From Pyrocephalus nanus (taxonomy: Eukaryota > Chordata > Aves > Passeriformes > Tyrannidae), in contig CM076260.1 in NCBI GenBank assembly GCA_038380795.1, forward strand, positions 79,955,843 to 80,019,842: a DNA stretch of 64,000 bases. The letters are read 5' to 3'. Numbering within the stretch: the stretch's first letter is position 1; the number at the start of each line of letters is the position of its first letter. Shown one piece after another: positions 13,643 through 27,229 of this stretch. The notes beneath the pieces are model-generated. The model was not told where the DNA came from and did not search any database. It worked only from the letters and a program-made list of their open reading frames with translations. A program made the translations under genes and the position numbers.

Positions 13643-13744
13643 TCACTGTATTCTCATCACAGCCTCACACTCTTCCTTTATCTCCATCAAGGTTTTCATC
13701 AGGCTGTGATCTGTCCCGTGGGTCACCTTCATAATATTATAGGC
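13643..13744 (-). CDS. SMYD3: SMYD3 terminal coding exon with stop codon
   Basis: On the minus strand the acceptor tctttcctcaag is followed in phase 0 by GCC TAT and 33 sense codons, then TGA at 13645-13643. The peptide begins AYNIMKVTHGTDHSL and ends KEECEAVMRIQ. As recalled, human SMYD3 ends with F/YDIM.VTHG.EHSL, then LLEECDANIR and a short tail, so the match runs to the last residues. VTHG..H is the conserved signature of the final TPR-like helix in this family. The exon joins in frame to LETLKQ of the previous exon. The last two residues differ from the mammalian tail, which is ordinary divergence. SMYD2 and SMYD1 also have a THG/SHGK-type motif here but lack the EEC ending, so SMYD3 is the best call. 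Confidence 0.93.
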   Translation of the reverse strand, partial: AYNIMKVTHGTDHSLMKTLMEIKEECEAVMRIQ

Positions 13745-16700
13745 CTTGAGGAAAGAACAGAAAGGGACATGTTAGTCATTGTGCAGACCATGGAAAGGGG
13801 TTGGACCCTGCAGCAGGGTGGTCATGTGAGTACTAGACCTCAGGTGGTTGGCAGCTGGGAGCTTGAATGCACAGCATAGTCAAAATAGGGGAGAAGCATC
13901 TCAGAGTGTGTGATGATTTGTCCCTGACAAAGGACGAGGCACTGACACATTATTCTCAGGTGTTAAAACCCACAAATATGTTGCAAAGCTGAATGTTTGG
14001 AATAACATGGGAAGATACTTTTGCAATGCGGCACGAAGCCACTTCAAGATTGGTCAACTGCAGCACCCAAAGTTTCAATACTCTATTTAAAAGATGACAG
14101 TGATGTTCATGACGTTAGCAGCCACAAAGTCCTGTAAATAGAAATGGATTAATGTTTAACTAATGGAATAAAGTGCTCTAACTCTATCAGGAGGAACTAT
14201 ACATAGTGCCAAACAAATCAATATATTAATAGTTTCACTGCAAAAAGGCATGCAGGGTAATGGGTCTTTGCTGCTATTCCCAGAGATTAGTTCCTCTGTG
14301 TGTTTGTCATATTCTATTGCTAGGCCAATTTACACTCGGTGATATTGCCTGTAGTTTTGCTGATTCCCTGCCACAGATATGTCTGAAATGCTCTTTGCCC
14401 AGCTCATGTTGAGATCATCACTTTTCATATGACATTTCTGCTTCTTCCTTCTACTAAATTCCTCCTGCAAGGAGGGAAATACCAGATGGAAACTGATTCA
14501 GCACTTCTGAAGATAGAACAAGGGAGCTAGAAGTGTACTGGCAAGAGAAAAGGCATCACAGATTTTTCATCATCCCAAACTGAGAAATTGCCAAAAACTA
14601 AATGCAGCGTGTGTTTCAAAGGACTGTTTGTCCAGTCAGCTGACGAAATTCAGCTAACTCAGCTTTGCATTGCAGAAGGAGTATCTTTTTGGAAACAAAG
14701 TTGAGGAAGGGGCTTCATTTAAATTGGAAAGATAAAAATAAATACATTCTTTCATGGAAGAAATGAAAGCCTACTTCTAAATTCTAGAGACTGGCAAGCA
14801 TATGGAAATTCTAGCACCATTTATTTTTGCTTCAAATTAGTTAATTCTTAAAAGAAGAAGAAGACAGGAAAAGATTGAAAGAACAAGTTGAAATAGCAGT
14901 CAAAACGAATCATAGTAAGCAAGGAGCTCTAAAAAGAGTCAAATATATACCGAGCTACCAGAGTGCTATACTACTAAATGATAAAGTACTCAGTTAAGCA
15001 GAACAATGAAACACTTTCATCACTATTGGAAATGCCTAAGAAATGTGAATGAAACCAGAAATCCTCTTTTTTTCCATATTTCTATGTTTGCTGAAATTCA
15101 AAGCTGGTCCTGTTTTTCCAAAATGTTTGCAAGTAAGTTATAATTATACTTCCTGAAAAAAAAAATGAAAAAAGTTGTACAATTTTTTTAATATAAATAA
15201 TTGAAAAAGTAGTCTGAAAAGCAAGAAAAAGAGTCAGTCCTTCCTAGGATGAAGAAAGATGAATACTTTCATGATTTAGGAAACTCTGAATGGGGCAGAG
15301 CAGAGTTGCTTCAGGAGGGATGCCATGTGTGTTGTAGTAGAGTAACATATAGTTGTGCCCAGGATAACTAGGAAGGGGCAGGATAACCCTCGATCAAAGT
15401 AGCCAGGGAAATTGGCCCTGGATCCTGACACACTTGGTGCGCAGTGCTTGCATGCCCCATCCCAGAAAGCTGATGGATTTGTTGTGATGGTGTATGCAAA
15501 TTGCTGTGCACCTGGACATCATCTGAGTGACAGGGCAGCTGACCTTGATCTTCATTCCCTCTACAGAGCAGAGGTCAGGCTCATAGTGATGGACTTGGAC
15601 CCTGACACCCTCATGCCCAGCCAAAGATGTCCATAGGGATATAACTCTGTTAAAAGGCAAAAATCCTTAATATCAAACCTAATTTTCAGGTAATGCTGCC
15701 CTTGCTGACTGTCTCTTGTCTGCAACATTTCCTTTCAGTTTTTTTCTTTCCTCAGTATGGCAGAAAAAAACACTCGGTCTTTATCCTTTTGTTTCCTCGG
15801 AGAAACTCATTCTCATTCAGTGTACTGTCTCACGCACTGCAGTACGAGTCAGAACCCGCTGCATCAAAGTTAGAACAGCAATGATTTGTGTGATCCCTAA
15901 ATTAAACTGGTGTTAGGCTATGTAGCTGTTTTTGCAGAGGTCAGAGCAAAACTGGGGATAATTTCAGCTCCAGTGCAAGGAATTTTTTTACTGGACAGAA
16001 GCAGGAACCTGTGGGCTCTTTGACTGCTCCCCTGCCCTCACAGCTAGCCAGCAGAGTCAAGGCTGAGCAGATTCATGTGGTCTGTGTGGTCTTCCTCTCA
16101 GCTAAAAGAGCAAATCTAATTATGAAAAACTACAGTAACTGCAAGACGGCAACACAGGCCACAGTGTCATCAGGCACATGCTGTCTCCCTAAAGAATATA
16201 AAACTCATTAGATTAGAGGTATGGCTGTTGCTCCATGAATGCAAATGAGATGCAGTGAAGGCATTTGTGCCTGATTTGCATGGGGATGGGATAGGATGCC
16301 CATTGCCATGGCTGTGGAGAACTGTGAGCAGATGCAGGACGGCACAGCTCTGTCACAAGGAGAGCAGAAAGCAAATGGCCACACGCCAGAATGGCAGGAA
16401 GCATAGCCTAGTGTTTCATAGAGAGCATCTGAGGTTTTCCAGCTTGACTGAAGCGGAACAGTTGTTAAAACAGGCATAGAATACCAAAAACTGTCACAGT
16501 TACTATCAGTAACAGCTTGTAAACAATTCAGCCTTTGAAGCAAACACCTAGAGAAAGGGTATTTCTTCAGTGTTGCTGTGAAATCTGGGAAGGATTTTAC
16601 CCCCATTCCTGAGCTTTTTGCCTCCACAGCAGGGATTACCATAAGAAAGGAAATGATATAGTGCCTATTGCAGGAGTTCATGAGACAAGACAACCACACC

Positions 16701-19700
16701 CATCATCTTAGGTGGGAGAAAAGTACTCCTGAGACCATGCCAGCCAAGTGCAGGGTCTGCAGGGGAAACTGGATGGGTCAGTGTCCTGCACGTGTATCCT
16801 ACTGCCTGCCCCCATCCCCACCTGCAATCGCTCAGCAGATGGGCACCACAGCCCTGCTCAGGAAGGTGCATGGGTGCAAGGCAGCCACCACCACCACAGC
16901 CCAGCAGATAGAGCAGCAGCCAAGACATCGTGTTGCAGCACCCATCGTCTTGCTTTGAGGAGACACTAAGCAATGAAGTCATCTTCTTGAATCCAAGCCT
17001 TCCCCTCTGCATCCTGACTGTGACTCCTAGCCAAGTCCAGGTAAACCCAGGCTATGGGAAACTCAACAAGTTTGCTTACAGTGCTGTGCAGGTAACAAAT
17101 GACCCCAAACAAATAGTTATGTGAATAAGTGCACCTTAGGGCAAATCTGTACACTTATTAAGGACTCCTATGAGCTTCAGAGATGCAGCTAGGTCTTGAT
17201 CTTCTGTAGGAGTGCTGCTTCCCCATCAAGAAGATTTTCTCTTCACAAGACAGCTCGTGGCAACTTTTGTTATTGGAGCTTTACAGTCATTTCAAGCTCT
17301 TTAAATTATGTTTTTCAGACTGGGCTCCAATTCTGGTCCTTTCCTGATAAAAGTTTTCCTGATCTATAATTCCATTTATTCTCCCCCCATTATATCTTTC
17401 ATATATGTATGTATATAAATTTAAAAACAATATGTTGGTTGTACAATAAACCAAGGGCTACCTTTGGGTTTTATTCCAGTGGAGTATTGCCTCTCTGTAA
17501 CACTTCTATTTCCAAAATCTGACAAATTAGATTCTGCAGGGCCTAATATACATTTAGGGGGTGGTTTCTTTCTCACGGGCAACATAAAGCCCTCCACATT
17601 ATTTGAGCCTTCTTTGGGAGTGCAGGGCAGAGAGCCAAAACCCCACAGGGCACTAAGGGCAAGATAGTATGATAGTGATTAATTTTTGGGTGGCACAGAG
17701 AGCAGCAATAAGGGCTGGTCTGGAGAGCTGTGTGTGAAGATCCACTGGTCTTAAACTGTGCATCTAATGCAGAGAGATTGTCAATCCCCAGCAGCTCTGA
17801 GGCTGTGCCTGATTAAACAGGATTTATATATGAGGCGAATTTCACTCAGATTGACTCAATTTCTCTGCACCTCGCACATCCTTCTCCTTAATGCCACACT
17901 GAAATTAGTCGGACGAGGGTTCCAACAGGGTGCTGCTATTCAGTGTCAGAGTGTATTAAGAAGAGTAATGAAGCAGAGAAGGTAATCGAGTTTCTGCTCT
18001 GAGCATGTAGCATGCTCTGTTGACACATCTAATCACAAAGGGCCAAACTGTGTTCTCATATAACTCTAGGGCATTATCTGAGTTATATTAGGAATCACAT
18101 CTTTTACTCACAACAAACTGGGAATTATATCTTCCTCTAATTTGTTCCAGTGTAGACAGCAAGGAAGTGAATCAGTTGCAGAGCTTATCCAAAGAAGTGT
18201 TCTGTCCTATGTTTACAAGTTATATGGAGAAACAGGATGACAAGAAGCTTTTCCTCCTCTCAGCTGTGCTCCCAGAGAGTGGGATTTCAGTCTCTCCTTG
18301 TCTCACATGTGGGTGAAAAGGGGGAGGCTGAACAGGGAATAAGTGAAACCACAGCAGGATTCATCACCTCAGTTGTAAAGCATTTACTGTGTCCTTGTGG
18401 ACCACTAATGGCTTGGAGACCACAGAGGTATGGCACAGAACGGCAAGCAGGACCTTAAACTCCCTTTGCAGAGAAAGAGGAGATCGCTGTTTGAAAAAAG
18501 ATTTCTTTGTTAGGCATTGCTCAGTATTCAAAGGATCATACAGTAGTAATCTGGCAATTGAGCAACTTCTTAACTGAAAAAATGTATGAGCATAAAAACA
18601 TTCTTCCCTAAAAACATATTAATCTCCATCACAGTGTCCACCTTCATTGAAAAGCATCATTCAGATGTCTCTGGGAATTTACTTCAGTTTAATTTAATGC
18701 TGTATCATAAGAAATGCAATTAGAAGAATGCCTGTTGATATATTGTGGCAGTATAAATGAAAACAGAAGCTCCTCTGACTGGGGTCTCATTCCACCACTA
18801 AAAAGGGAAGTCAGAATGTTTGGAAACTAAATATTACGAGGGAAAGAGCAAAGCAGATTACTTGGCATATGAGAGATATATGGCATACTTCTGAATAATG
18901 CATGGAAAATAGAATTGACTACTCTTCCATCTGCTTTATAATGATCAGAATTGGCCATAAGTAAAATATATCAAGTGAAAATTTAAGTTATATCATGACT
19001 TAACAAGAGTCGCATCATACTAAATATAATATTAATTATTATATTAAATATTAATTTATTACTACATGTGAAAATTATCAGTTATTCAGCTTGCATCATT
19101 AATCAGATGTTAAAACCAAAGAGAGATGGGGGTTGAAAAAAAAGTAAGTACAAAATAATAAGTTACCTAGAGAGTCATGATTGATATTAACTTTATAGGG
19201 GATCTGGGCAGGAGTAAAAAAGCACCTCTCCCCCACCCCCCATGCAGACAACCATCCCCTTTCTTCCCAAGCAGTTGCCCTCTTTGCCACAAGACTAGCT
19301 CTTCATGTAGTAGAGACATTAATCAAAGGGAACACAGAGCCAAATTCTGCACTCCTTTCCAACCGTGGTGCCACCCTGGGGCCCACTCCTGCCCAGCAGG
19401 CACAGGCAAGTATCTGGGCCAGGTGGCTTTCTGCAGCACCTGGCAAAGGCAGCGAGGAGCTGTGTCAGGCACTGGAGGTGGGCTGAGAGCTGAGACGGTG
19501 AACCAAATGGAGCATGTACTGTCTTCAGGCTAAACTGACCACAGGACAATCAATAATACAGGAGAATAAGCATAAGAACTCTTTGAGGGAAACAGGAGGC
19601 AGCACATCTTCCAGAGGGGGAAAAGCACCCCAGCAGTGATTGAGGGCTTGAGATGGGAAGCAAGTAAAATCCTACATCCTGAGGACATGTTGCACATGGA

Positions 19701-20381
19701 AGGGGATTATTCAATATATTTAAGATGATACTAACAGCAATATAACAGCAGGTCAAAAAGGAGCCTGAGGTACACGGAAATTAATATAAAAGTCAGCTCA
19801 GGTCCAAGAGGGATGGCTTAAAGCTGAAATGTAACTAACAAAGCACCAGCTGCAAAACCAGATCAAAGGTAATGAATGATATAAGAAACAGGAAGGATCA
19901 AGAAGCAGGCCTGTTGATTTGAGTGTGGCTCACAAGAAAATACATTCTCTAAAGACAAAGTTCTCCAACCTGAAATCACAGACCCTGATTGTGAATAAGG
20001 AGGGAAGAAACTGCAGCTCTGCACCGGTTCTTGTCCTTTCAATGTTCCCAGATTCACTTTGTTACGGGAAGAAGGAACATATGAGGCAGTGAGATAATTT
20101 TATTTCTTCAGATCTAATAGTAATTTTTCATCCAGGCACCTTTGAGCTATCAAACTGTAATTAGCAGTGACTGATACTGGAGGATGTCAGTGCCTGAAAC
20201 GCTGAGCAGCAGTGACCCACCACTACACTCACCTGCATCCTGGGGAAATACCACTGATGAAAGAAGCAGTGAGGAGTATCTAAAGGCATGAGGTACAGCC
20301 AGAGCAGAAGCGGGGAGGCACATGGTATTTTCGGGGGAAGCAACAGAGGAGAGCAGAGAAAAAGCAGTTCACAATACTGAC
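13745..20381 (-). other. SMYD3: SMYD3 last intron (6,637 bp)
   Basis: This lies between the donor CAG|GTCAGT of the 109-nt exon and the acceptor tcctcaag of the terminal exon. No further SMYD3 exon is needed, because the two exons join in phase. I recognise no clear LINE insertion. Stretches around 16200-17100 and 19200-19520 are richer in GC and carry long open frames by chance (for example minus 16208-16699), with no recognisable protein. About 19015-19070 is a very AT-rich, partly palindromic patch. Two short motifs resembling an old amniote DNA-transposon terminus lie near 18040 and 19338. Confidence 0.85.
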
Positions 20382-20490
20382 CTGTTTCAAGGTCTCCAGT
20401 GCCTGAGGAAACATATCTTGACTGTACTGCAGTTTTCCCACTCTCAGCAGCTGGACAGCCCTCAGAGGATGGAAACCTGGATAGTACAGT
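20382..20490 (-). CDS. SMYD3: SMYD3 penultimate coding exon
   Basis: This 109-nt exon on the minus strand sits between a good acceptor (ctttttctctatag) and a donor CAG|GTCAGT. Its first base completes the arginine codon begun in the exon at 61764. It then gives 36 codons and ends in phase 0. The peptide starts LYYPGFHPLRAVQLLRVGKL and continues with QDMFPQALETLKQ. As recalled, human SMYD3 has FFPGSHPVRGVQ..KVGKLQ followed by FPQAM.NL at the same place. It forms helices of the C-terminal TPR-like domain. The exon is isolated: 41.3 kb of intron lies upstream and 6.6 kb downstream. The frame is intact and both splice sites are canonical, so nothing suggests a pseudogene. A plus-strand frame over the same bases (20322-20567) is a shadow. 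Confidence 0.93.
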
Positions 20491-21449
20491 CTATAGAGAA
20501 AAAGAAGGAAAATGTGTCACTGTCAGCTCTCACCTTCACAGTCACTGCCTCTGCTAAGAGCTATTAGGGTGGGACTGTAAAGTCATCGTGAATGTTAATA
20601 AGGTACAAAGAGAAAATTAGCTGCAATACTGAGAAGCATGAAATACTGAAGGGAATTAGAAAATTATTACTCTCCATCCCAGAGGAATGCCTTTAACATT
20701 ATCCTCTTAGAAAGTGACGGGAGTAGAATTATTTAATTCGCTACTGTTGGATAATACAATAGCATTTACTGTACTTAGTGTTGCAAACAGAGGTCCCTCA
20801 CAATCTCAGGTCTCTGGAGAGGCATAATTTTAAGAGGAAGCTTCATCTGGGAACCCAGTCCTGGATCCTCCAAGATGAAGGAGTGGTACTGCAGGGGAAG
20901 CAGGTATGTAACAGTGACACCACTGTTTCTGAGGCTTTGCTTGCTGCTCCCTGTTGCAGAAAGTACTGATTCTGCACATTCAAGGAAATGTCTCAGACTT
21001 GGCTTGTACATCTAGACAAGGTATCTGCTAGTGTGAGAATACACTCCCATTCTTACTCAATTAACTTCAGAGAAGCAGAAGTTCTGTTAAAAAAACCCCA
21101 ACAAACCAAAAACAAAAGAATGCCTTTTTTTTTTTCTAGGCAGTAGAAAAAAAGGAGATGGAGAGCAATATCATCATTGATTCCTCTCAAGATGGTCTTG
21201 AAATGTCCATACTTTCATGGTGGCTGCTTCACATTTTCAAATTCCACTGGCCTTTAGCCCACCACACCTGGATCTCACCCCAGTCATGTGTCCTGAATGT
21301 GAAGAGCATGGCATCTTGGGCCAGGAACTTGAGGACTGCAGAAAGCCCTGGATGTAACTTGCCTGGAACTGGTCATCAGGAAACATGAGGTGAAGGGACA
21401 CACTTGGAAGTTAAGTCATCCGCAAAAAGACTTTATATCTTTTTTGACT

Positions 21450-22430
21450 AACTATCACAGAATTTTTAGGGTTGGAAGGGACCTCTGGAGGTAATCTAGT
21501 CCATGCGTCCTGCCAAGGCAGGCTCACCTAGGGCAGGTTACACAGGAATGCATGCAGGTGGGTTTTGAATGTCTCCAAAGAGGAGGAGGCTCCATGAGCA
21601 TCGAGGGCAGTCTGTTCCAGTACTCTGCCACCCTCAGTGTAAGGAAGGTCTTCCTAATGTAAGGAAGTTCTTCGTCAAGTTGAGGTGGAACTTGTTGTGT
21701 TTCATTTTATGGCCATTGCTCCTTGTCCTGTTGCTGGGCACCACCTAAAAGAGTCTGGCACTATCCTTTTGGCACCCACCTTTGGGATATTTATAAGTAT
21801 TGGTAAGATCAGGCTTCTCTTCTCTAGACTACACAGGGGCAGCTCCCACAGTCTCTCCTCACAAGAGAGATGCTCCAGACCCCTCATCCTCTTTGTGGCC
21901 CTCCAGTGGACCCTCTCCAGTAGCTCCTTGTCTTTCTTGTACTGAAGAGAACTGGACAAAATACTCCAGAAGTGGCCTCACTAAGGCCAAATAGAGGAGC
22001 AGGATCATCTCCGTTGACCTGCTGACCACACTTCCCGATGCACCCCAGGACACCATTGGCCCTCCTGGCTGCAAGGGTACACTGCTGGCTCATGGTCAAC
22101 TTGTCATCCACCAGGACTCCAAGGTCCTTCTCCATAGATCTGCTCTCCACTAGACCACCAGCCTGTACTTGAGGTTATCCCCCCCCAGCTGCAGGGCCCT
22201 GCACATGCCCTTGTTGAACCTCATCAGGTTTCTCTCCGCCCAACTCTCCAGCCTACCAAGGTCCTGCTGAATGGCAGCACAGCCTTTAGGTGCTTCAGCG
22301 ACTATCTCTGGTTTCATATCATCAGCAAACTGTCTGAGGATGCATTCCATCCATCATCCAGGTTGCTGATAAACAAGCTGAATAAGACTGGACCCAGTAT
22401 TGATCCCTGGAGAACACCACTGACTACAGA
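21450..22430 (-). mobile_element. CR1 LINE, 5'-truncated copy with 3' end
   Basis: This is a chicken-repeat-1 non-LTR retrotransposon fragment of about 980 bp on the minus strand. The 3' terminus at 21450 has the avian CR1 hallmark (ATTCTGTGAT followed outward by the complement of GGGTTGGAAGGGACCTCTGG). Upstream, the frames read through the end of the reverse transcriptase domain: VLQGSILGPVLF, then FADD, LESWAERNLMRFNKG, EKDLGVLVDDKLTMSQQC and AARRANGVLGCI, across 22430-21880. The left break is inside the RT domain, as expected for 5' truncation. Frames are broken by several shifts and stops, so the copy is dead. A duplication of about 20 bp (taaggaag.tcttc..) is visible at 21640-21675. The 3' sequence resembles the avian CR1-J group; that subfamily call is tentative. 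Confidence 0.95.
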
Positions 22431-24894
22431 CTATGCAAATGAAAGAATAAAAGCCTTAAGCATGACTCACCAAAGACAAACATCCTACTTGATCAAAGAG
22501 CATTTTATTTCCTCAAGTACACCAGCAGTGTGCTTGAGGAGTATCTAAAATACACAGAGTGTGTCACAGTTTCAGGAAGAATAGTCAATAAGCTTTCCAA
22601 AATATACTTTATGAAGAATATTTTTGGTGTATTTACACCAAACCGATGATCATCCGAGTTCAGGGTAACCGCTAATGAATGATATCACTGCAGTCAGGAA
22701 GACACTTAAATTTGCATGAATATGATTAAATGCATGCTAAAACATTAAATGAAGGAAATTTGTACAACGTACAAGAATCTCCTGATAAGTCTGCATGCAA
22801 ATTAATTAGTTATCTTTCTCCATTATTTTACACTTTTGAAAATGCAAATACAATTAAATACTGTTTAAATGGCAGCGTATCTGGCTGTCCTTATAAATCT
22901 CAAATTAAGATGTTTAAACATAATGAAAAATGTTTTCACACCCAAAACCCCCTATTCCACTGATCTCACACAGTTTCAGTGAAGACATTGAGAAATGCAT
23001 GGGAAGCATGCCTGGCAGGATCTCAGCAGCAACAGCTTTTGATCTGCCAAAGCCTCTCATGAAGCAGCAGAAGCCAATTCCTCAATGAGAATAATCCATC
23101 CTGAATTGCCATAAGCACCTCCTGCTCATACCCCTTGTGGGTTGCAGTTCAAAAAGGCTGGAGAGACAGCAGACAAGAAAGAAGAAAAATGATAGCACTT
23201 ATCTCAGCCCAAACTGACCACTCAGGAACTTCAAGTGTCTGGTCAAACAAACACTAGAGAATTATCAGTAGGTTTATTTTTAGATTTTGTTTCTGGTTAT
23301 TATATCAAAATGGTGTTATCTGCTACTAGTGAAATAGGGAGAAAATGCAACTAAGAGATTTTGGTGTTAATTAGTGAAGAGTAATAGAAATTCCAGCATT
23401 TACATGGCACAAGTGGAAGTAATAAGCACATGCACAACTTTGTATAAATTGAAAAGAAAATGTCTCTCTGGTTGTAAAGACATTTCTACCCTCATCCATG
23501 TCTACTGTAAAGGAAGGAGTAAAAAGGTCATTTCCTCTCCTCTGGGCCACCAAACCGTCAGGCTGCCTGGGGAAGGATCACGGCCACAGGAGAACGTGCC
23601 AGGGAGACAAAGAGGATAACCCATCTTTTCAGGCTCCATTAGACTGTCTCTGCTGTATCCTGATAGCTCTGATTCTTTCACCACTGTTCCTTCACAGTTC
23701 CTTTACATCTCTTTCATTCCACACCTTTCAGCCTATCAACCATATTTTTAATCTCCCTTTCCTCACCCTTCTGAATAACCAGCCTCATCCTAATACCAGT
23801 ACAAACAAGGAATGTGGGTCCTGCCTCACCTGCAGCCAAATGAGGGATGGCAGCTCACGTAGGAAAATCCAGGCTGTTTTAGTTCAGCAGCATGGTGCCT
23901 GCTAAACTTCACACAGATACATTAGAATTCAGACTATGTCCCTCCATATGGACATGTTTCCTTCTATAGATCATTCACCTTCAGTCAATAAAGATCTAGG
24001 ATTGTGGTATATGCAATACCAGAGAAAACAGACAGCAATTTAGCAATGTTAGGTACTCTGCCCAAACTACCAGCCATAAACTAAGGCAAGTGAAAACTTA
24101 AGATGAGGGCAGAGAAGAAGTAAAATGTGGGAAAGGAAGAGCCCTGTGCTCATAAATATTTACAAAGCTGTTTTACTGAGATGATTTATGCTCTGATCTT
24201 ATGCATGCACATAGTTACATTTTGCAAGCCTTAAAATTGACATTTGAAACAACTGTTTATTATCATATTCTGGAATAAATTTATTAAACTATTGGAACAC
24301 CTTTTATGGAAGCACATCCACTGAGTTTACTAGAGAAATCCAGGCAGCTTGCAGCTCTTCTGGGAGATGTGCAAGTGGGAAAAATGCTGCTGGCTTCTTC
24401 CAGACATCCCCAGGATTCAGTATTATTCATAATACACTGGCAAGACAGAAAGAACTAAGAAATAGTGTCAGGTACTTGAGAGCCAACTTATTATCCTCAT
24501 GCATTGCTCTGAATAAAACAAAGTGGATAGATTAAGAATAAGGAAGACATTTACCAGCCAAGGAACTGTAACTAAAGACTGTCAACAAGAGACCGAGATA
24601 ACTATAGAGAAATACATGCTGTAAAACATGTTACAGCTTGGGAAGAGTAGGATTTCAGCCTGAAAAGGGTTTTATGATATTTACCAGAGCCTGAGGGACA
24701 GAAAGGGGAAGAAGAGTAACATAATGAAAGCTGAAATAAAGATAGTTTTTGGAGTGATGTTTCCTAGCCCTTGGCACTGGTCAATGCCCAGTAGACCACT
24801 TGCAAAGAGAGATTAAACAAAATACAACAACTAAGAAGTAAAGCTGCCCTGCAAACAAGAGAACTGGAGGAGGCTGAGAAAGATCTGGACATTT

Positions 24895-25195
24895 GGTATC
24901 ACATCCTCTGCTTACATAAGGCAGGACAGCTTTGTTCCCATCTATGCCCAACAGCATCTATGCTAGCCTGTTCCTCCAGCCTCCTCTTCTGCCTGTCAAT
25001 TGGTCCCCTCAGTTTGGTGTCAGCTGCAAACACCACAGAAGTGCCTTCTGCTGCCTCCTCCAGGTCACTGATGCAGTTGTTACACAGGACAAGTCCCAGG
25101 ACAGACCCCTGGGGTACCCCACTGTTACTGGCATCCAGAGAGTGTACAACCCAACAACCATGTCCTCTCGTCCCCACCACCCAACCAATCTTCTA
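24895..25195 (-). mobile_element. CR1 LINE reverse-transcriptase fragment
   Basis: The minus strand reads SGVPQGSVLGLVLCN, then ISDLEE and FAADTKLRG, preceded by WVVHS-like residues. This is the YXDD-box neighbourhood of CR1 reverse transcriptase. The usual FADDTKL has become FAADTKL, so the catalytic aspartate pair is damaged. It covers the same RT stretch as the left end of the element at 21450-22430 but is a separate copy. It lacks a CR1 3' terminus, so it is an internal relic. Boundaries are approximate; homology is lost near 25195 and below about 24900. Confidence 0.85.
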
Positions 25196-27229
25196 CCTAT
25201 CTAGCTCCTTGCTCACCTGAACTGTAACATCCTAACTTGCATGTTAACTCCCTTCTCTTCTCAGCCTTGCAAAGATTATAGTGAGCAAGCTGGCCAGCTC
25301 TCTCAACGCCTGTTCCAGAGGTAACTATCAGGTCTGATGGATCTGGAGGGGTCACACGCTGCCAGGCAATCCCTTGGTTAACTCTCTTTCTGGGATCTGC
25401 CTGGGAAACTTCATATGTGAACTGTGATGCAAGGAAGGCACTGCCCAGCTTACTATTCAAAACTGTAAATGCAGGCTATTTCCCAGTCTTCAGGTAGCTT
25501 GCATCAGTCCCACTGTTCCAGGCATCAGCAGTTCCTGCATTTCATTCACAAAATATGAGGATACCAATTTTCACTCGGCAAAGAAATGGACCATACTTTG
25601 TAAAACAATAGCTACTTCTAATACTCCATGAAAATGATTGCTCCTATTTGTAATTCAGCCTCAAGGTTTGCCTTGATTAACCCCCAGAGCAGTCAGTGAT
25701 AATATATTTTATAATGAAAAATATATTTTTCTTCATTCCATGTATTATCTCTGAATTTCTCCAAGCAATGCCTTGTGTTCTTATGTAAAGGACGGTGTAA
25801 AAACACAACCCTTGACAAAATTCAGCCAATTCCTTCTATTTCTTAATACTGCAGTTCCATTAATTCCACTCAACTTATCTCTGACTAGAGGGTAAAGAAT
25901 CAGAGCTTTTGTGTTCTCCTGTAAATTAAAGCCTAGTATTAAAAAAATAAGACTCTGCAAAATCACTGCCATTTCTGATGACTCATATTTCAAAATAAAT
26001 AGACTCCTACCATTCCTTGTAAACCAGTTTGTTGGGTTAACTTTACACTGTTCTAATTAGAAGCAGGCAGGATTTAAAAACCCTGAAATAAGGGTTTGAA
26101 ATGGGAATGTTACCAGGCTTTTTAATATGGTGACATGTAAAAATTGATGCTATACATAACTGCAAATTAGTTTGCAGTACCTTTTAGTGCAAGTAAATAT
26201 GACAGCACAAAAGTCATGAAGCAGTTTTAGTAGCCCCAGCAACAGAGAAGGGATTAAGAGGCTCCTGGGCTTCAGCAAAGGTGGTGAGCAGAATGCAAAG
26301 AGGACAGCATCAGCCTCACAATAGAAATGTAGACCACAAACACAGCAACCAATAAGTTAAGTCTTTTCTTCTTTGACTGGTTCTTGATTTCAGAACTGCT
26401 CAGTGTTCGAGTACATTCATTAAAGCTGTTCACTGAACTGCAGCCTAGGAATTGGTTTTATGTTGTCTAATTATTTGTTTTTTAATTAGTCAGTGATGTG
26501 AGACTGGTCATCTAATTCACATTTTACTTTTACTCCTTGGATGAGATGATCAATGGGTTCTGAATATGGGAATTATGAGAAATATTTTTATGACAAACTT
26601 AAGGCCAAACAATTATTTGTGCTAAATTATGAAACATTTGGTATCTATCAACATTTCCAGGGATGAACCATTTATTTTATGAATAGTCAAAGAAATCATT
26701 TGTCTCAGGAACATAAGACAGGTAAACTAACTGTACGCATTTAATATAGTTTACAGATCTTAATGTCAAAGGTGCTGTAGATGTTCAGTCTGATCTCCTA
26801 AACAGAATTTCACCTAGCAATTCATGCTCCAAACCCAGAAATTTTAGGCTAAAGTAGTGCTTAAGAAGAAATGTTCGATTTATAGAAAAAATCTTAAGCA
26901 GTTTTCTACATAATTTGCTCAATATTTTTTTTTAATGAGCCCAAGCCCTGTGCAAGAATTTTGCCTGGAAAAAACAAGGCTACAGGGTTATTTTTGGAGA
27001 AAGTGGAAATGTATCGTTGATACTAGACTAAATGACTGTTTTGCATACTGTGTATTAGAAGTGTGGTTGGAACTTTAAATTTTTTAAGGGCACTATATCT
27101 ATATAAACCTGTGTAAAATCTTTAGGGGTCCCTGTGAAAGCCTTCCTAAAAAATACTGGCCTGGCATTCACATTACAATTGTATTTTTTTCTTGGAATAA
27201 TAATGATGTTAACCTGTTATTCTTTCTTG

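Noticed and set aside
16208..16699. 163-codon minus-strand open frame in the last SMYD3 intron
   Set aside because: It resembles no protein I know. It is not needed to join the flanking exons, and several overlapping frames are open in the same GC-richer patch.
20243..20285. Possible extra minus-strand exon (ttag ... CAG|GTGAGT) between the last two SMYD3 exons
   Set aside because: It has a good donor but a poor acceptor, a length of only about 43-45 nt and no SMYD homology. The known flanking exons already join in phase without it.
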